DNA of 54,933 nucleotides from a virus, in IMG/VR virus record IMGVR_UViG_3300046504_000195, positions 1-54,933 of that record. One strand, given 5' to 3'. The notes beneath the pieces were generated by a model. The model ran no database searches. It was not told the origin of the DNA and saw nothing but the letters and a program-made list of their open reading frames with translations. Position 1 is the stretch's first letter; every line of letters starts with the position of its first letter. Positions 1 to 9,930 of the stretch are shown piece after piece. A program made the translations under genes and the position numbers.

Positions 1-2
1 GT

Positions 3-3000
3 GGTGGATCAACTCCACAACCAATTAATTTATCTCAATATCCAAGAATGGTTCAAGTAATGTCAATTTTCTTAAAAAGATTTTATATTCTTAGTCAATA
101 CGTTCTTCCAAATAGGTTTTATAATGATACTGCATATGCTAATCTTTTTTCTGAATCAGAGGCAATAAATTTAGTTGCTTCTATATCCAATCCAACATAT
201 GTAGAATTATTGACACAATTTGCTAAAGACTATCAAGGAAAACCTGATGCGTTTTATCAATGGATTAGTGTTAATATTCCTAATTTATATAATTTTCCTA
301 CAGGCAAATATGAATTTTTTGACATACTTGACGGTGCTAATATTAATTATAGTGGTCATACTTATAATCCTAATGGTGGCGATGCATATGTAAATAAGGA
401 TGATTTTTATTTTCGTGGATTTACTGTAAATGAAGGAACTTTGAGTGTTCAAGTGCCAACAAGTGGTAGCACAAATCCAATTCAAACATTTATAAGTGCC
501 AAAGCACAAAGTGGTTGGAATAAATTTTGGAAAGGACAGAAACTCGATGCATTTTTGAAATTCACAAATGAAAACGTATTTTTTGTCAAAGATAATAATT
601 CTAAAGACGGTGGAAATAATTTAGGTGTTAAAACAACAAGCCGTTTTCTTGCTCAGTTAGGATATGTTGGAGTTGTACCTATGAATAATCCACTTCAAAC
701 AGAAATGGAATATTCAACACAACCACAAGCAGAATATTACGGTCAATCATCGAGTAGTAGTGGAAGTGCATCAAAAAACCGAATTGATTTTATAAAAACA
801 GTTAATATAATTAATGCCGATGGAAAGCCTAATGGAAATACTGCTTTTATGAAATTAATTCCTCAAGCAGTTGGAAGTAATTCATATGATACTCTTAGTA
901 ATATTGTTGATGTTTGGACTGATCAATTAAGTCAGCATGATGAAGAAATTTATAAAGAAATAATAGATGCAAGTGGTCCACAATACAATCGAGATTTGAG
1001 TTCAGTAATTATTACATCGAATTTTGGCTATTCATTAAGTCCTTTTAGTATATATCCGACAAAATTGAATGAAACATTCTTCAAAATACCTGCAGCCATA
1101 GAAGTACCTTCATATTTGCCATATTATATGGGTTCTTTGGTAGGTATGAGTGCTGAAACAACAGATGTTAAATATCAGACACTATATAATTTTTTTGTTA
1201 CTGGTTCAGGTAAAGCATTAAATAGTTCAGGTGCATTCATTTTCGCAGATATTGCCGATATTAATGCTCAATTGGCATATCATGATAAGTTTATGATCGG
1301 AGAACTATATAACGGTGAATACATGAGTTCAGGTGGCATACATGATAAACTTATTAGTTATTTAAAAATCCTTTCTGGTCCGAATGGTATTGTACAAAAT
1401 GATCCTGAAGTAATTAAAGCAAAAGCCACAGGAGATAAATATAAAATTGCTACTGCAAAGGCTAAAGTATATAAAAAAGCATTTGATTCTAATGATGGCA
1501 ATAGTTCATTCAATACAATTCTTCAACCGTTGATGAATGAATTCAATATTATTAATTTTAGTGAATTGACATTTGGACGTGATATTAAATCCGACATACT
1601 TTATAGAAGTCTTAATGATCTAAACAATCAATTTATCAAATTTCCAAATAAAACTGTTAAGAAATTAAAAGATTCTAACGATAATTTCTTCAAAGTATTT
1701 TTTCAGAAATTAAATGATGGCATAACCACCAAACAAAAACAAATAAAAGATCAGAAAGCCGAAGATTCTAAATTAACTGGAGATGAAGATATTGTAGCAC
1801 AGACATATTATTCATTTAAAAACATCAATGATAAATGGCTCAGTGGACCTCAAAATAATGATCCAAATGCAGGATATCCAACATTTGAAAGAAGACAAAG
1901 TGGGTCAGCAACACCACATTTAATTGATTCATTTGTTTTTGTTGATAGAGCAATGAATCCGGTTGGAGATACTATTATAAATCCAGAAATCCTAACCAAT
2001 ATGTTGGATGATCAAGACATGTCAATATATACTGTATTAACACAATTATTATCACGAAACGGATTTGAATTCTTTCCATTACAGAACTTTATGAAATTTG
2101 ATAAACCAATGGATTGGCAGGATTCATTTAAAATTGATACTATTGGCAATGTTACTCAAGGACCTACATTTGTATGTATGTATATTGGCGGTGGATCAAG
2201 TTATCCAACAGGAATTCAGGCTTTTGGTCAATTTAAAGATGATGGTATTACCGATCTTCTTAGTGCAAACTTACCTGATTTTTCGAAAAGTAGTTGTGAT
2301 ATAGTTCCAAGTAATGACAATCAAGTAGCCACCAATCCTGACTTTCCATTTAGACAAGTACGTGCATTTAGAGTTAGATTTGGCGAACAAAATCAGTCAA
2401 TGTTTACTAATATAAGAATTGATAGTAAAGAATATCCTGAAACCAATGAAAGTATACAAATTATAGCAAGATTGGCTGGCGATAATAAATTACAAGCACC
2501 AACGCCTAAAGGACAGAATTTATACAACCTTTATGAAAACCGTGCATATCGTGCAACTGTAATTGGTTTGGGAAATGCAATGATACAACCAACACAATAT
2601 TTTCAATTGGAAAATGTACCATTATATAATGGTGCGTATCTTATTTTAAGTGTTGAGCATAATATCGAACCAAACAAAATGACAACAACATTCTCAGGTA
2701 CAAAAATATTAAAATATCCTGTACCAAGAGTATTGCAACCATCTGTAATTGTAGGATATCCGGGTGGAAACACCAACAATACTAATCCTGCTGCAGCAAG
2801 TCAGGATGGCTATCATCAAGGAACTGAAGTTGCAGGAATGACACCTGAAAGATTAAAAATGCTCGATTCGGTTTTGGGTGTTGATGTTTCACATTATCAG
2901 GGTAATATAAATTGGATACTTGCCAAAAATTCAGGAGTTAACTTTGCTATTGTAAAAGTTACCGAAGGTGATAAAACATATGAAGGCAATTCAAGAACAT

Positions 3001-3554
3001 ATAATTTGGTGAAAAATATCAGTGATGCACAAAATAATGGTATAAAAGTAAGTTATTATCATTTTGCAAGACCTGGAAATAATGTCGATCCTATAGTTGA
3101 TGCAACAACTGAAGCAAATTGGTTTGTAAGTCACGTAAAAACATTACCTGGAGTTAATTTACCACTTATATTAGATATTGAAGCATATTCAGATACGGTT
3201 CTTTGGACAGATAGAAAAGCAAGTATGCCGATATATGTCTCAACATTTATTGATGTACTGAAATCCAATGGATTTTCGACAATTATATATTCATATAAAT
3301 CATTTCTTGATGAAAATGGCATCACCAATTTTGGTAATAATAAATTGTGGATTGCAAATTATATGAGTTATCCGAAAACCAACCCCGAAAAAGACCTGCC
3401 TTCACTCCCAGTTGGATGGAAGGGAAAAGATTGGCTTGCTCATCAAAACGCACCTATGTGGCAATTTAGTTCACAGGGTCAAATCAATGGAATACAAGGT
3501 AATGTTGATATAAATGTTATGAAAAAAGATTTCTTTAGTAATTCATCCGCATAA
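3..3554 (+). CDS. Tail protein with C-terminal GH25 muramidase (5' partial)
   Basis: The frame is open to the window edge, so the first Met at 48 is probably internal and the true start lies upstream. The first ~930 residues are an unrecognised structural-type sequence. From about residue 940 to the end is a GH25 (Chalaropsis-type) lysozyme: DVSHYQG opens the barrel, LILDIEAY near residue 1040 carries the catalytic acids, and WQFSS...NVDIN closes it. GH25 enzymes cut the MurNAc-GlcNAc bond. Fused to a large virion-type protein, it is likely a tail or baseplate lysin that opens peptidoglycan during entry rather than a free endolysin. It ends at a terminator shared with the convergent gene. The GH25 part is secure; the role of the front part is inferred. 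Confidence 0.85.
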   Translation, partial: GGSTPQPINLSQYPRMVQVMSIFLKRFYILSQYVLPNRFYNDTAYANLFSESEAINLVASISNPTYVELLTQFAKDYQGKPDAFYQWISVNIPNLYNFPTGKYEFFDILDGANINYSGHTYNPNGGDAYVNKDDFYFRGFTVNEGTLSVQVPTSGSTNPIQTFISAKAQSGWNKFWKGQKLDAFLKFTNENVFFVKDNNSKDGGNNLGVKTTSRFLAQLGYVGVVPMNNPLQTEMEYSTQPQAEYYGQSSSSSGSASKNRIDFIKTVNIINADGKPNGNTAFMKLIPQAVGSNSYDTLSNIVDVWTDQLSQHDEEIYKEIIDASGPQYNRDLSSVIITSNFGYSLSPFSIYPTKLNETFFKIPAAIEVPSYLPYYMGSLVGMSAETTDVKYQTLYNFFVTGSGKALNSSGAFIFADIADINAQLAYHDKFMIGELYNGEYMSSGGIHDKLISYLKILSGPNGIVQNDPEVIKAKATGDKYKIATAKAKVYKKAFDSNDGNSSFNTILQPLMNEFNIINFSELTFGRDIKSDILYRSLNDLNNQFIKFPNKTVKKLKDSNDNFFKVFFQKLNDGITTKQKQIKDQKAEDSKLTGDEDIVAQTYYSFKNINDKWLSGPQNNDPNAGYPTFERRQSGSATPHLIDSFVFVDRAMNPVGDTIINPEILTNMLDDQDMSIYTVLTQLLSRNGFEFFPLQNFMKFDKPMDWQDSFKIDTIGNVTQGPTFVCMYIGGGSSYPTGIQAFGQFKDDGITDLLSANLPDFSKSSCDIVPSNDNQVATNPDFPFRQVRAFRVRFGEQNQSMFTNIRIDSKEYPETNESIQIIARLAGDNKLQAPTPKGQNLYNLYENRAYRATVIGLGNAMIQPTQYFQLENVPLYNGAYLILSVEHNIEPNKMTTTFSGTKILKYPVPRVLQPSVIVGYPGGNTNNTNPAAASQDGYHQGTEVAGMTPERLKMLDSVLGVDVSHYQGNINWILAKNSGVNFAIVKVTEGDKTYEGNSRTYNLVKNISDAQNNGIKVSYYHFARPGNNVDPIVDATTEANWFVSHVKTLPGVNLPLILDIEAYSDTVLWTDRKASMPIYVSTFIDVLKSNGFSTIIYSYKSFLDENGITNFGNNKLWIANYMSYPKTNPEKDLPSLPVGWKGKDWLAHQNAPMWQFSSQGQINGIQGNVDINVMKKDFFSNSSA

Positions 3555-3555
3555 A

Positions 3556-3580
3556 AAAAGGCATCTTTCGATGCCTTTTA
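3556..3580. terminator. Bidirectional terminator
   Basis: GGCAT (3560-3564) pairs with ATGCC (3571-3575), loop CTTTCG, flanked by A and T runs on both sides. It lies between two convergent genes and can serve both. Confidence 0.8.
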
Positions 3581-3585
3581 ATATT

Positions 3586-4389
3586 TTAAGTAAGTAATTC
3601 TTTTTTAAATTCATGCAGACCAATTATATTATCATTAATAGTATTTTTACCATATTTCATTTCTTTTATCTTACGAATTGCGTTTGCAATTTTATTATTT
3701 TTTTCTTCAACACTGTCTTTAGGAATACCCTCTAAAATATTAAGATTGTCAGTTTTATATTCTTCAAGCAATTTTTCTTTTTCTGTATCACTCGAATTAA
3801 GAAGTCTTTTCAATAAATTTTTATCTCCTTCGTTCAAAGTATCATATTTTTCGTTAAATTTTTCAATAGCAATTTCAAGTACTTCTTCGTTAATTGGTTT
3901 AACATTAACATCTTCAATCAATATTGTTTTAGGGGTTTTTATGTGATCGAGAACTAAATTAAATGATTCATGTATTGCATCGACATCAATTTTATCGTAA
4001 TCATTAATTGATTCAGTTATTAGAGTATCAATTGCGTTATAAAGTTTGAGTTTTTGTTGTTCACTTACATCATAAAATGGTGGTAATTCTTCACCAACAA
4101 ATCCATTTAATTTCAAACGTTCCTTATCTATTTCACCAATAGTATATACTTCGAACAATTTTATATTGCTGTCGATATAACGTGTTGCTGCCAAGTCGTT
4201 TTCAATATGCTTATTTTCTAAATTATTGAAAACATTAAATTCCAATAGTAAGATTGGAGAACCTTTTATAACATCGAGGAAATCGGTTGTTAGTTTTTTG
4301 GATTCTTCAATCAAATTGTGGTTGAAATACGAATCTTTCAACTTTTTAGAAATTACTAAATTGGCTATTCCTATATTAGTGTTTTTCAT
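3586..4389 (-). CDS. Unknown charged protein downstream of the portal gene
   Basis: 267 aa, rich in Lys, Glu, Asn and Ile, mostly helical in appearance, no signal peptide or membrane segment and no motif I recognise. It follows the portal gene on the same strand but has its own late-type motif (4409-4418) 19 nt before its ATG, which supports the start. In T4-like phages genes next to the portal often encode prohead core or protease functions; no Ser/His protease signature is visible, so a core or scaffold role is only a guess from position. Confidence 0.75.
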   Translation of the reverse strand: MKNTNIGIANLVISKKLKDSYFNHNLIEESKKLTTDFLDVIKGSPILLLEFNVFNNLENKHIENDLAATRYIDSNIKLFEVYTIGEIDKERLKLNGFVGEELPPFYDVSEQQKLKLYNAIDTLITESINDYDKIDVDAIHESFNLVLDHIKTPKTILIEDVNVKPINEEVLEIAIEKFNEKYDTLNEGDKNLLKRLLNSSDTEKEKLLEEYKTDNLNILEGIPKDSVEEKNNKIANAIRKIKEMKYGKNTINDNIIGLHEFKKELLT

Positions 4390-4408
4390 ATTATTTTATC
4401 CGATTTCT

Positions 4409-4418
4409 TATAAATACT
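4409..4418 (-). promoter_or_regulatory. Late-type promoter motif
   Basis: Sense-strand AGTATTTATA (plus strand TATAAATACT), 19 nt upstream of the ATG at 4389. Confidence 0.6.
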
Positions 4419-4456
4419 AATAATTATTATAAAGACTTATTTTTATTATACTTAAA

Positions 4457-6502
4457 TCATTCCTGTACATCGAGGTTTTCGATATCATCAATTTCAATAT
4501 CTTCACCTTCAGTTATTTTTTGCTGTGTATTAATACTTTCACTTTCTTTTAGTAAAGCATCTATTTCACTTACCATGTTTAAAGCAGTAGTATTTAAATT
4601 ACCATTTTTCATATCATTTTCATATATGATTTCTTTCTGCCTTTCTTCCTTTTCATATTCCGGCTTTTGGCTACTACTACCATACACAATTCTTTCTACT
4701 TGCTGATCAAATTCTTTTTCAGTCAATACGTTTCTTCCACGAACACTATCACCAACTACTGGTGGAAGTTCTGCGGGTGTTTGATTTGGTAAACCGGGAA
4801 TTGGTGGTGGAACTTCTCCACCTGCGGGAGCACCGCCACCCATTGGGGGAGCACCTGCACCGCCACCCATAGGAGCACCACCGCCACCACCTGCAGGTGG
4901 CATACCGCCTGTAGTACCGCCAGTTGTAGGAGCACTTGCCAATGCACCTTCAGGTTCACCATATCTCTTATCAATATCTGCAAATAAACCGGACTTCTTA
5001 ATAATAACAGGAGAATCTTGAAGTTCTTGCATAATAACTTTCTCCATTTTCTGTTGTTTCAGGTCTTCAACAATTTCTCTATCACTCATATTGAATAATA
5101 CTCTTTTAGCAGTTGTATGTGACATTGCTGCAATACCACTTTCAGCACGTGTTAATTCAGTATATGTCTGTGCTTTATCACGTAGTAATTCTGACTTCAA
5201 CAATTCTTGTTGTGTTGAAGGATTTGTAAGAGTAAGGTTAAATTCTTTAAGATCATCACCATTATAACCTAATAAATACAAATGGATCATTGCCATTTTA
5301 TTAAGTTCTTGGATCATTGCCTGCTGAATACGATTTACTTTCTTAGAAAATCTAATATCGTACTGTGCCATGTTCTTACCTGCACCTGCAGCATCTTGAA
5401 AACTCAAAAATGGCTTTGGAATGCCTAATCCTGTAAAAAGATTGTCACGCAAGTACTCAATATCCTGAATTGCATCCAAATTACTTGCACCCGGAAGTGT
5501 TTCAATACCTGTTTGCGTATTTGCATTCCTTACAGGCAAGAAATAATCTTCATCATTACCCAAAATGTTGAAACGATAGTCAATTTGACCATCATTTGGC
5601 TGTACTTGTGCTGTTTTTTTGAATTTTGTTGCAACTTTATAGATATAATTCTCAATATCGTCTTCATCTATGTTTCCAACGTCAATTTTAAACACTTTTT
5701 TCTCACCTGCACGAACAATACGATAAGTTAACATGGCATCTTCTGCCATAACAAGTTGCCTGAATACTCTACGGACCTTATTAAGCACTGATGAACCATA
5801 AGGAAGGTACTTATCATCACCCAAAAGTCTAAAATGTGCAATTTCAAACACATTAAATTCATCACCTGTCATTCTTTCTTTGAATTTGACAAGAGGTTTG
5901 CCGTTTTGTATTCTTTCAAATCTTTCAATTTCGTAATTTACAAGTTGTTTTATGTGTGTAATGCCTTTTTTGCGTTCACCATAAAGTAAAACGAAATTAT
6001 CACCATATTTTACAGTATTTCTTACCCAAAATGGTAAATTAACGTTCACATTTACAATATCATAGAAGAATTCTTCCAATAAAAACTTAATGCGGTCTTT
6101 ATTTGAAAAAATATTTAACATTTTACCATTAAAACCAATGGTAGTTGCTTCTTCCATGAACAAATCCAATGCACTACTAATAATTGGATAGAACTCCATA
6201 CCCTCATAGTCAATATATGCGGGTAGTCTGGCTGCTTCATATTGTAATGCTTTTTGGAAACCTCTATCGGTTGTACGGAAAAACTTATTTTGAAGTTCTC
6301 TTTTTTGTTCTAACTCCAAACCTTTTCTGTGAATTTCCTCTGGAGTCATCCCCTTAATAATAACTCTGTCTTCTTTAGGCGGTGGTGCACTTACAGGTGC
6401 TTGTACAGTTGGTGCAGCATTTGCTAAACCCATACCATCTAAGTTCAAGAACTTATTAAGTTGTTGATATATCGTTAATTTATCTTTCTTTTCGTCAGCC
6501 AT
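4457..6502 (-). CDS. Portal protein (T4 gp20-like)
   Basis: 681 aa. The dodecameric portal forms the head-tail vertex through which DNA is packaged. Family features: PAYIDYEGMEFYPIISSALDLF, where T4 gp20 has its YRTMA-PE-AI region, the FWVRNTVKYGDNFVLLYGE block, and the clip/stem region YLRDNLFTGLGIPKPFL followed by long helices. Residues ~540-580 form a Pro/Gly-rich linker (runs such as GGGGGAPMGGG), followed by an acidic tail, which is unusual for portals and suggests a flexible C-terminal extension. It sits just downstream of the terminase gene in packaging-module order. The late motif at 6525-6534 is 22 nt upstream of the ATG. Confidence 0.88.
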   Translation of the reverse strand: MADEKKDKLTIYQQLNKFLNLDGMGLANAAPTVQAPVSAPPPKEDRVIIKGMTPEEIHRKGLELEQKRELQNKFFRTTDRGFQKALQYEAARLPAYIDYEGMEFYPIISSALDLFMEEATTIGFNGKMLNIFSNKDRIKFLLEEFFYDIVNVNVNLPFWVRNTVKYGDNFVLLYGERKKGITHIKQLVNYEIERFERIQNGKPLVKFKERMTGDEFNVFEIAHFRLLGDDKYLPYGSSVLNKVRRVFRQLVMAEDAMLTYRIVRAGEKKVFKIDVGNIDEDDIENYIYKVATKFKKTAQVQPNDGQIDYRFNILGNDEDYFLPVRNANTQTGIETLPGASNLDAIQDIEYLRDNLFTGLGIPKPFLSFQDAAGAGKNMAQYDIRFSKKVNRIQQAMIQELNKMAMIHLYLLGYNGDDLKEFNLTLTNPSTQQELLKSELLRDKAQTYTELTRAESGIAAMSHTTAKRVLFNMSDREIVEDLKQQKMEKVIMQELQDSPVIIKKSGLFADIDKRYGEPEGALASAPTTGGTTGGMPPAGGGGGAPMGGGAGAPPMGGGAPAGGEVPPPIPGLPNQTPAELPPVVGDSVRGRNVLTEKEFDQQVERIVYGSSSQKPEYEKEERQKEIIYENDMKNGNLNTTALNMVSEIDALLKESESINTQQKITEGEDIEIDDIENLDVQE

Positions 6503-6524
6503 TTTATAATTTTTTATATTTTTT

Positions 6525-6534
6525 TATAAATACT
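6525..6534 (-). promoter_or_regulatory. Late-type promoter motif of portal gene
   Basis: Sense AGTATTTATA, 22 nt before the portal ATG at 6502. Confidence 0.6.
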
Positions 6535-6571
6535 TTGATTTTTTGCAAAAGTCATATATTATAAATACATT

Positions 6572-8695
6572 CTATCTTTTCTTTTTATCTTTTATTCCAT
6601 CAAATAACCATGCATTTACTCCATATGGATTCATTGGATTCACACTATCAGGCGAAATCATTGGTCTGTTCTTAACTGTAGTATCTCGGATAAAACGAGT
6701 ATTATTCTCTTTGATAGTATTTGTATTTGTATTACCAGTTTCCATTCTTTTTTTCATTTCATCTGCATCGTTGACCAATATCATTGCATTAAGCATTTTT
6801 TCAGTCAATGCTTTACTTTGTTTAAATCTTGCCATGTCAAAATTTAATACATATAGACCAATTGATAATCCCATAATTGAGTCATCATGAAAACTACGTT
6901 TATGATCTGCAACTCTGTTGCCAGGAACTGTAACAAATGTTTTTAATTCATTTAATAATCTAACTGAATGAATGATAACATCTTCCATATGAATTGCTCT
7001 TTGCATTTCCAATACGACAGATGCCCTATTACCACCAACAAAAAATCCGGGAATTAAATCAACAGTAACAACACTGCCATCTGACATTCTTTTCTGCCCT
7101 TTTTTAACATATCCTTGTAATCTATCTCTTGAAGGCTTATGTGATACTTCAGCATAATGAATATGTTCATCACTATATCCGTATTCAAATAATTTTTCTA
7201 TGCTCTGAACACCATAACCACCTGTTATATCGACTACACAATATGCAAAATTATATCTTTTGCCAAATTGCATTGCAACTTCAGCAAGTTGTTGTGGGGT
7301 TATCTTACCATAATATTCGGCAACTTGTTCAAGTCTATGTCTTTTAATTTTGACCTTTTTAGTACTACCATTTTTAGTAATTTCTCGTTCACTAATTTCT
7401 TCAATGGTTTTTAATAAATTAATTGTGGAATTATCTTCACCATGACCTGGCGAAGCATCCAATGCCATTATGTATTCTTCGGTTGGCAATGGGTCTTCCC
7501 AAATCCACATATTTTTATCAATGTATTCCTGACGAATTGGTGGAAGAACTTCATCTTCCTGAATTCTTTTAAGAAATTCTTCAGCAATAAAGTTATCACC
7601 AGAACCCAAAAATGAACACAAGAGTTCTTGTGCAATTTTACGCATATCACCATTTGCATCACGTACTTGTTCTTCAAACCACGGTGAACTTGCTTCCCAA
7701 CCTTCATCCATTAATTTGATACGTTCTTCATCATTAAATCCAGTATCTTCTTTACGTATTTCAGTTTCTTTGCCTTTATTTTTTAACCAACATAAATCTT
7801 TATTATAACGTGGATCATTAAACCACCATATTTCAACTGGTTCAAAACTATTTTCTCCCCTGCGTGCACCATCGAAATGCTTGTAGAAAACTGCATCCAA
7901 TCCTGATGGTGTTGAAACCATAATTGCATGACCACCAGTACCTAAAGTAGGCTTTGCTGCAGTCCAAAACTTATCACCTTTTTCTGTCCATGCTGTTTCA
8001 TCCCAAAAAATCAGTGTTGGTGTCATACCACGAAGACCTTTAGAACTAAAGGCTGCTAAACGTGAATTATTATCGTAAATTTTATCCTTTTGAGTATCTT
8101 TTAAATTTTTATCAGCAACTCTACCAGTTTTAGGTCTAAGCCATTCAGGGCAACCATCAATAAATAAAACAACATCACTCATAACTTCATCACGAGCAGT
8201 TTCAAGTTTATCGGCAACAATAGCAACCTGTCTGTTACGATTAAACATTATGTACCACGCAATATATCCGCAAGTTGTTGTTGTAATTCCTGCCTGACGA
8301 TATTTATTGGCAACAACGAAACGATTATCCATGTACGTTCGTATCAATTTCTTTTGAAAACCAAATAATCTAAATGGTACAATAAGACCATCTTTTCCTT
8401 GTGTTTGGTCGAAAATTGTTAGATAAGTTTCTATAAAATAAATTGGGTCTGTTTTGCAACGGACAATTTCATGCTCTTGTTCTTCAACAGTTAATTGACT
8501 TGCCTTTTTTGTAACACCATCTTTAGTAGTAATAACGGGTTCAATGACTCCCATTTTTTTTCTCAGTTCGTCTGCTAATTTTCTCAGACGTTCTTTTTCT
8601 TTCTCTCTGGTAAGATCATATGGAATAATCGGAACATGATCTGGAAATTCATCTTGATCATCTTTAATTTTGGTAACATCTATTTCATCACTCAT
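6572..8695 (-). CDS. Terminase large subunit (gp17-like)
   Basis: ATP-driven DNA packaging motor plus headful nuclease. With the start at MSDEID the protein is 707 aa. Walker A-like KYRQAGITTTT lies at ~131-141, Walker B TLIFWDETAW at ~227-236, coupling motif MVSTPSG at ~259-265, and the RNase H-like nuclease domain carries Asp motifs ALDASPG (~411-417), VVDITGGYG and FHDDSIMG. A longer frame opens 20 codons upstream, but the late motif at 8715-8724 lies inside it, 19 nt before MSDEID, so the shorter start is preferred. It is followed by the portal gene. Confidence 0.93.
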   Translation of the reverse strand: MSDEIDVTKIKDDQDEFPDHVPIIPYDLTREKEKERLRKLADELRKKMGVIEPVITTKDGVTKKASQLTVEEQEHEIVRCKTDPIYFIETYLTIFDQTQGKDGLIVPFRLFGFQKKLIRTYMDNRFVVANKYRQAGITTTTCGYIAWYIMFNRNRQVAIVADKLETARDEVMSDVVLFIDGCPEWLRPKTGRVADKNLKDTQKDKIYDNNSRLAAFSSKGLRGMTPTLIFWDETAWTEKGDKFWTAAKPTLGTGGHAIMVSTPSGLDAVFYKHFDGARRGENSFEPVEIWWFNDPRYNKDLCWLKNKGKETEIRKEDTGFNDEERIKLMDEGWEASSPWFEEQVRDANGDMRKIAQELLCSFLGSGDNFIAEEFLKRIQEDEVLPPIRQEYIDKNMWIWEDPLPTEEYIMALDASPGHGEDNSTINLLKTIEEISEREITKNGSTKKVKIKRHRLEQVAEYYGKITPQQLAEVAMQFGKRYNFAYCVVDITGGYGVQSIEKLFEYGYSDEHIHYAEVSHKPSRDRLQGYVKKGQKRMSDGSVVTVDLIPGFFVGGNRASVVLEMQRAIHMEDVIIHSVRLLNELKTFVTVPGNRVADHKRSFHDDSIMGLSIGLYVLNFDMARFKQSKALTEKMLNAMILVNDADEMKKRMETGNTNTNTIKENNTRFIRDTTVKNRPMISPDSVNPMNPYGVNAWLFDGIKDKKKR

Positions 8696-8709
8696 TGTAT
8701 TGTAAATAT

Positions 8710-8841
8710 TTACAAATAAATACTTACAGTATATAAAAACCGCAAGGCACGGCAATAATCATGTATTGTCGTGCCTCGAAACCTTTTCTTCCGAATATGG
8801 TAAGATAGGCAAAATGCGATATATGTCTTGACATACCGCAT
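8710..8841 (-). CDS. Possible 43-aa protein overlapping strong hairpins
   Basis: A 43-codon ORF (starts MRYVKTYIAF, ends TVSIYL) lies between the 8888-9370 gene and terminase. A late-type motif at 8880-8889 points into it, 38 nt ahead. The DNA also forms strong hairpins: 12 bp GGCACGACAATA/TATTGCCGTGCC and an interrupted stem AAATGCG...CGCATTT. The hairpins argue for a structured RNA or a processed leader; the intact basic ORF argues for a small protein. I cannot decide between them. Confidence 0.35.
   Translation of the reverse strand: MRYVKTYIAFCLSYHIRKKRFRGTTIHDYCRALRFLYTVSIYL
8715..8724 (-). promoter_or_regulatory. Late-type promoter motif of terminase gene
   Basis: Sense AGTATTTATT, 19 nt before the ATG at 8695; it decides the start of the terminase gene. 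Confidence 0.55.
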
Positions 8842-8879
8842 TTCGATTTCCTTCACCCAAATGGAGTGATGAACTCCTA

Positions 8880-8889
8880 TATAAATACT
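8880..8889 (-). promoter_or_regulatory. Late-type motif overlapping the end of the preceding gene
   Basis: Sense AGTATTTATA, overlapping the stop of the 8888-9370 gene. It would transcribe the hairpin-rich stretch before terminase. Confidence 0.5.
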
Positions 8890-9370
8890 ACAGTTTTACT
8901 GAAGAACTCTCTACGAACTCTTTATCTCTTAAAATAATTTTTCTTGCATAAAGTAAATCCTTTACTCTTGCCAATGTCATACCATAATGAAATACTAATA
9001 ATGGCGTATCTTCTTCTTGCTTATCAAACATTTTATCGTATTGATCAAAACCACTATCATTAGGCTTATCTATTTCATACGCCAAGCAATGAATGGTGTG
9101 ATAACCATGCATATATTCCCTATCCACGGCTTCATGTAGGCAAAATAAATCAAACGTGCTTGTTTTTAGGCTAATAACAGCATTTACAAATTCCTCAGTT
9201 GGTGGTAATGCATTATCACAAGCAGGAACTAAATCCCAACACCAACCCTCAATATCTATATTGGTTTCATCATTCGAAAAAATGAATTCATACATGCCTT
9301 CATTTTTTGAATTGAAACCGATTTTAAGTACAAAAATCAACTTGAGTTTTTTTTCATCCACGGTTTCCAT
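8888..9370 (-). CDS. Unknown acidic protein
   Basis: 160 aa with the start at METVDEKK; a longer frame to 9412 contains the late motif (9384-9393) and is rejected. Acidic, soluble-looking, with Trp/Cys-rich GWCWDLVPACDN in the middle. No family recognised. It is one of the singly promoted minus-strand late-region genes between the terminase gene and a small membrane protein gene. Confidence 0.65.
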   Translation of the reverse strand: METVDEKKLKLIFVLKIGFNSKNEGMYEFIFSNDETNIDIEGWCWDLVPACDNALPPTEEFVNAVISLKTSTFDLFCLHEAVDREYMHGYHTIHCLAYEIDKPNDSGFDQYDKMFDKQEEDTPLLVFHYGMTLARVKDLLYARKIILRDKEFVESSSVKL

Positions 9371-9383
9371 ACTGTGATTTTTC

Positions 9384-9393
9384 CATAAATACT
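9384..9393 (-). promoter_or_regulatory. Late-type promoter motif
   Basis: Sense AGTATTTATG, 13 nt before the ATG at 9370. Confidence 0.5.
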
Positions 9394-9404
9394 TTGATAA
9401 AAAG

Positions 9405-9424
9405 AAAGCCACTTACGTGGCTTT
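9405..9424 (-). terminator. Terminator
   Basis: AAAGCCAC/GTGGCTTT, 8 bp, loop of 4, followed in the minus direction by CTTTTTATC. It ends transcription of the 9430-9843 gene. Confidence 0.7.
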
Positions 9425-9429
9425 AATTT

Positions 9430-9843
9430 TTATCTACCGAATTCAAATCCAGTTAATTTCTTGATCTCACCTAATGTGGTGCTTAAGCACATATTATAAT
9501 TTTTTAAAATATTCTGTATTTTTAATCCTAACCTAAAGGATATTATCCGGACAATAATTGATATTGTAATTATTGGAAAAAATATTACACTATTATTAAT
9601 AAATAAAATTCCCAAAATCAATATGGCAATACTAACGTAATCTGTTAATTCTTTCCATGAATCCAAGACATTCCAAACATCATCGAAATATTGCATTAAT
9701 ATTCTTCTGTACTCAAGCCAATCACATTCAGAATTATCATCTGCTTTGCCTTGTACTTTCGTAAAGATTCGCATTTCCTTCTGCTTTGAGCCACCAATAT
9801 AGGTTCTGCGATAATTTTTTTTATTAAATGTCCTGTTAATCAT
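9430..9843 (-). CDS. Small membrane protein
   Basis: 137 aa. A basic N-terminus with many Arg/Lys is followed by two adjacent hydrophobic segments (about 68-84 and 86-104: VSIAILILGILFINN, IFFPIITISIIVRII) and a soluble C-terminal tail. No family recognised; a membrane-associated role is inferred from hydrophobicity only. It has its own downstream terminator and no clear late motif. Confidence 0.6.
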   Translation of the reverse strand: MINRTFNKKNYRRTYIGGSKQKEMRIFTKVQGKADDNSECDWLEYRRILMQYFDDVWNVLDSWKELTDYVSIAILILGILFINNSVIFFPIITISIIVRIISFRLGLKIQNILKNYNMCLSTTLGEIKKLTGFEFGR

Positions 9844-9892
9844 AATATGTATTTGTTCATTATACGTACAAAGATAGTAAATGTTACAAAAA

Positions 9893-9912
9893 AACCCGAA
9901 TTTCTTCGGGTT
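9893..9912 (-). terminator. Terminator
   Basis: AACCCGAA/TTCGGGTT, loop of 4, with a T run in the minus direction; ends the 9931-12474 gene. Confidence 0.8.
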
Positions 9913-9930
9913 CTTTTTATTTTTTATTGT

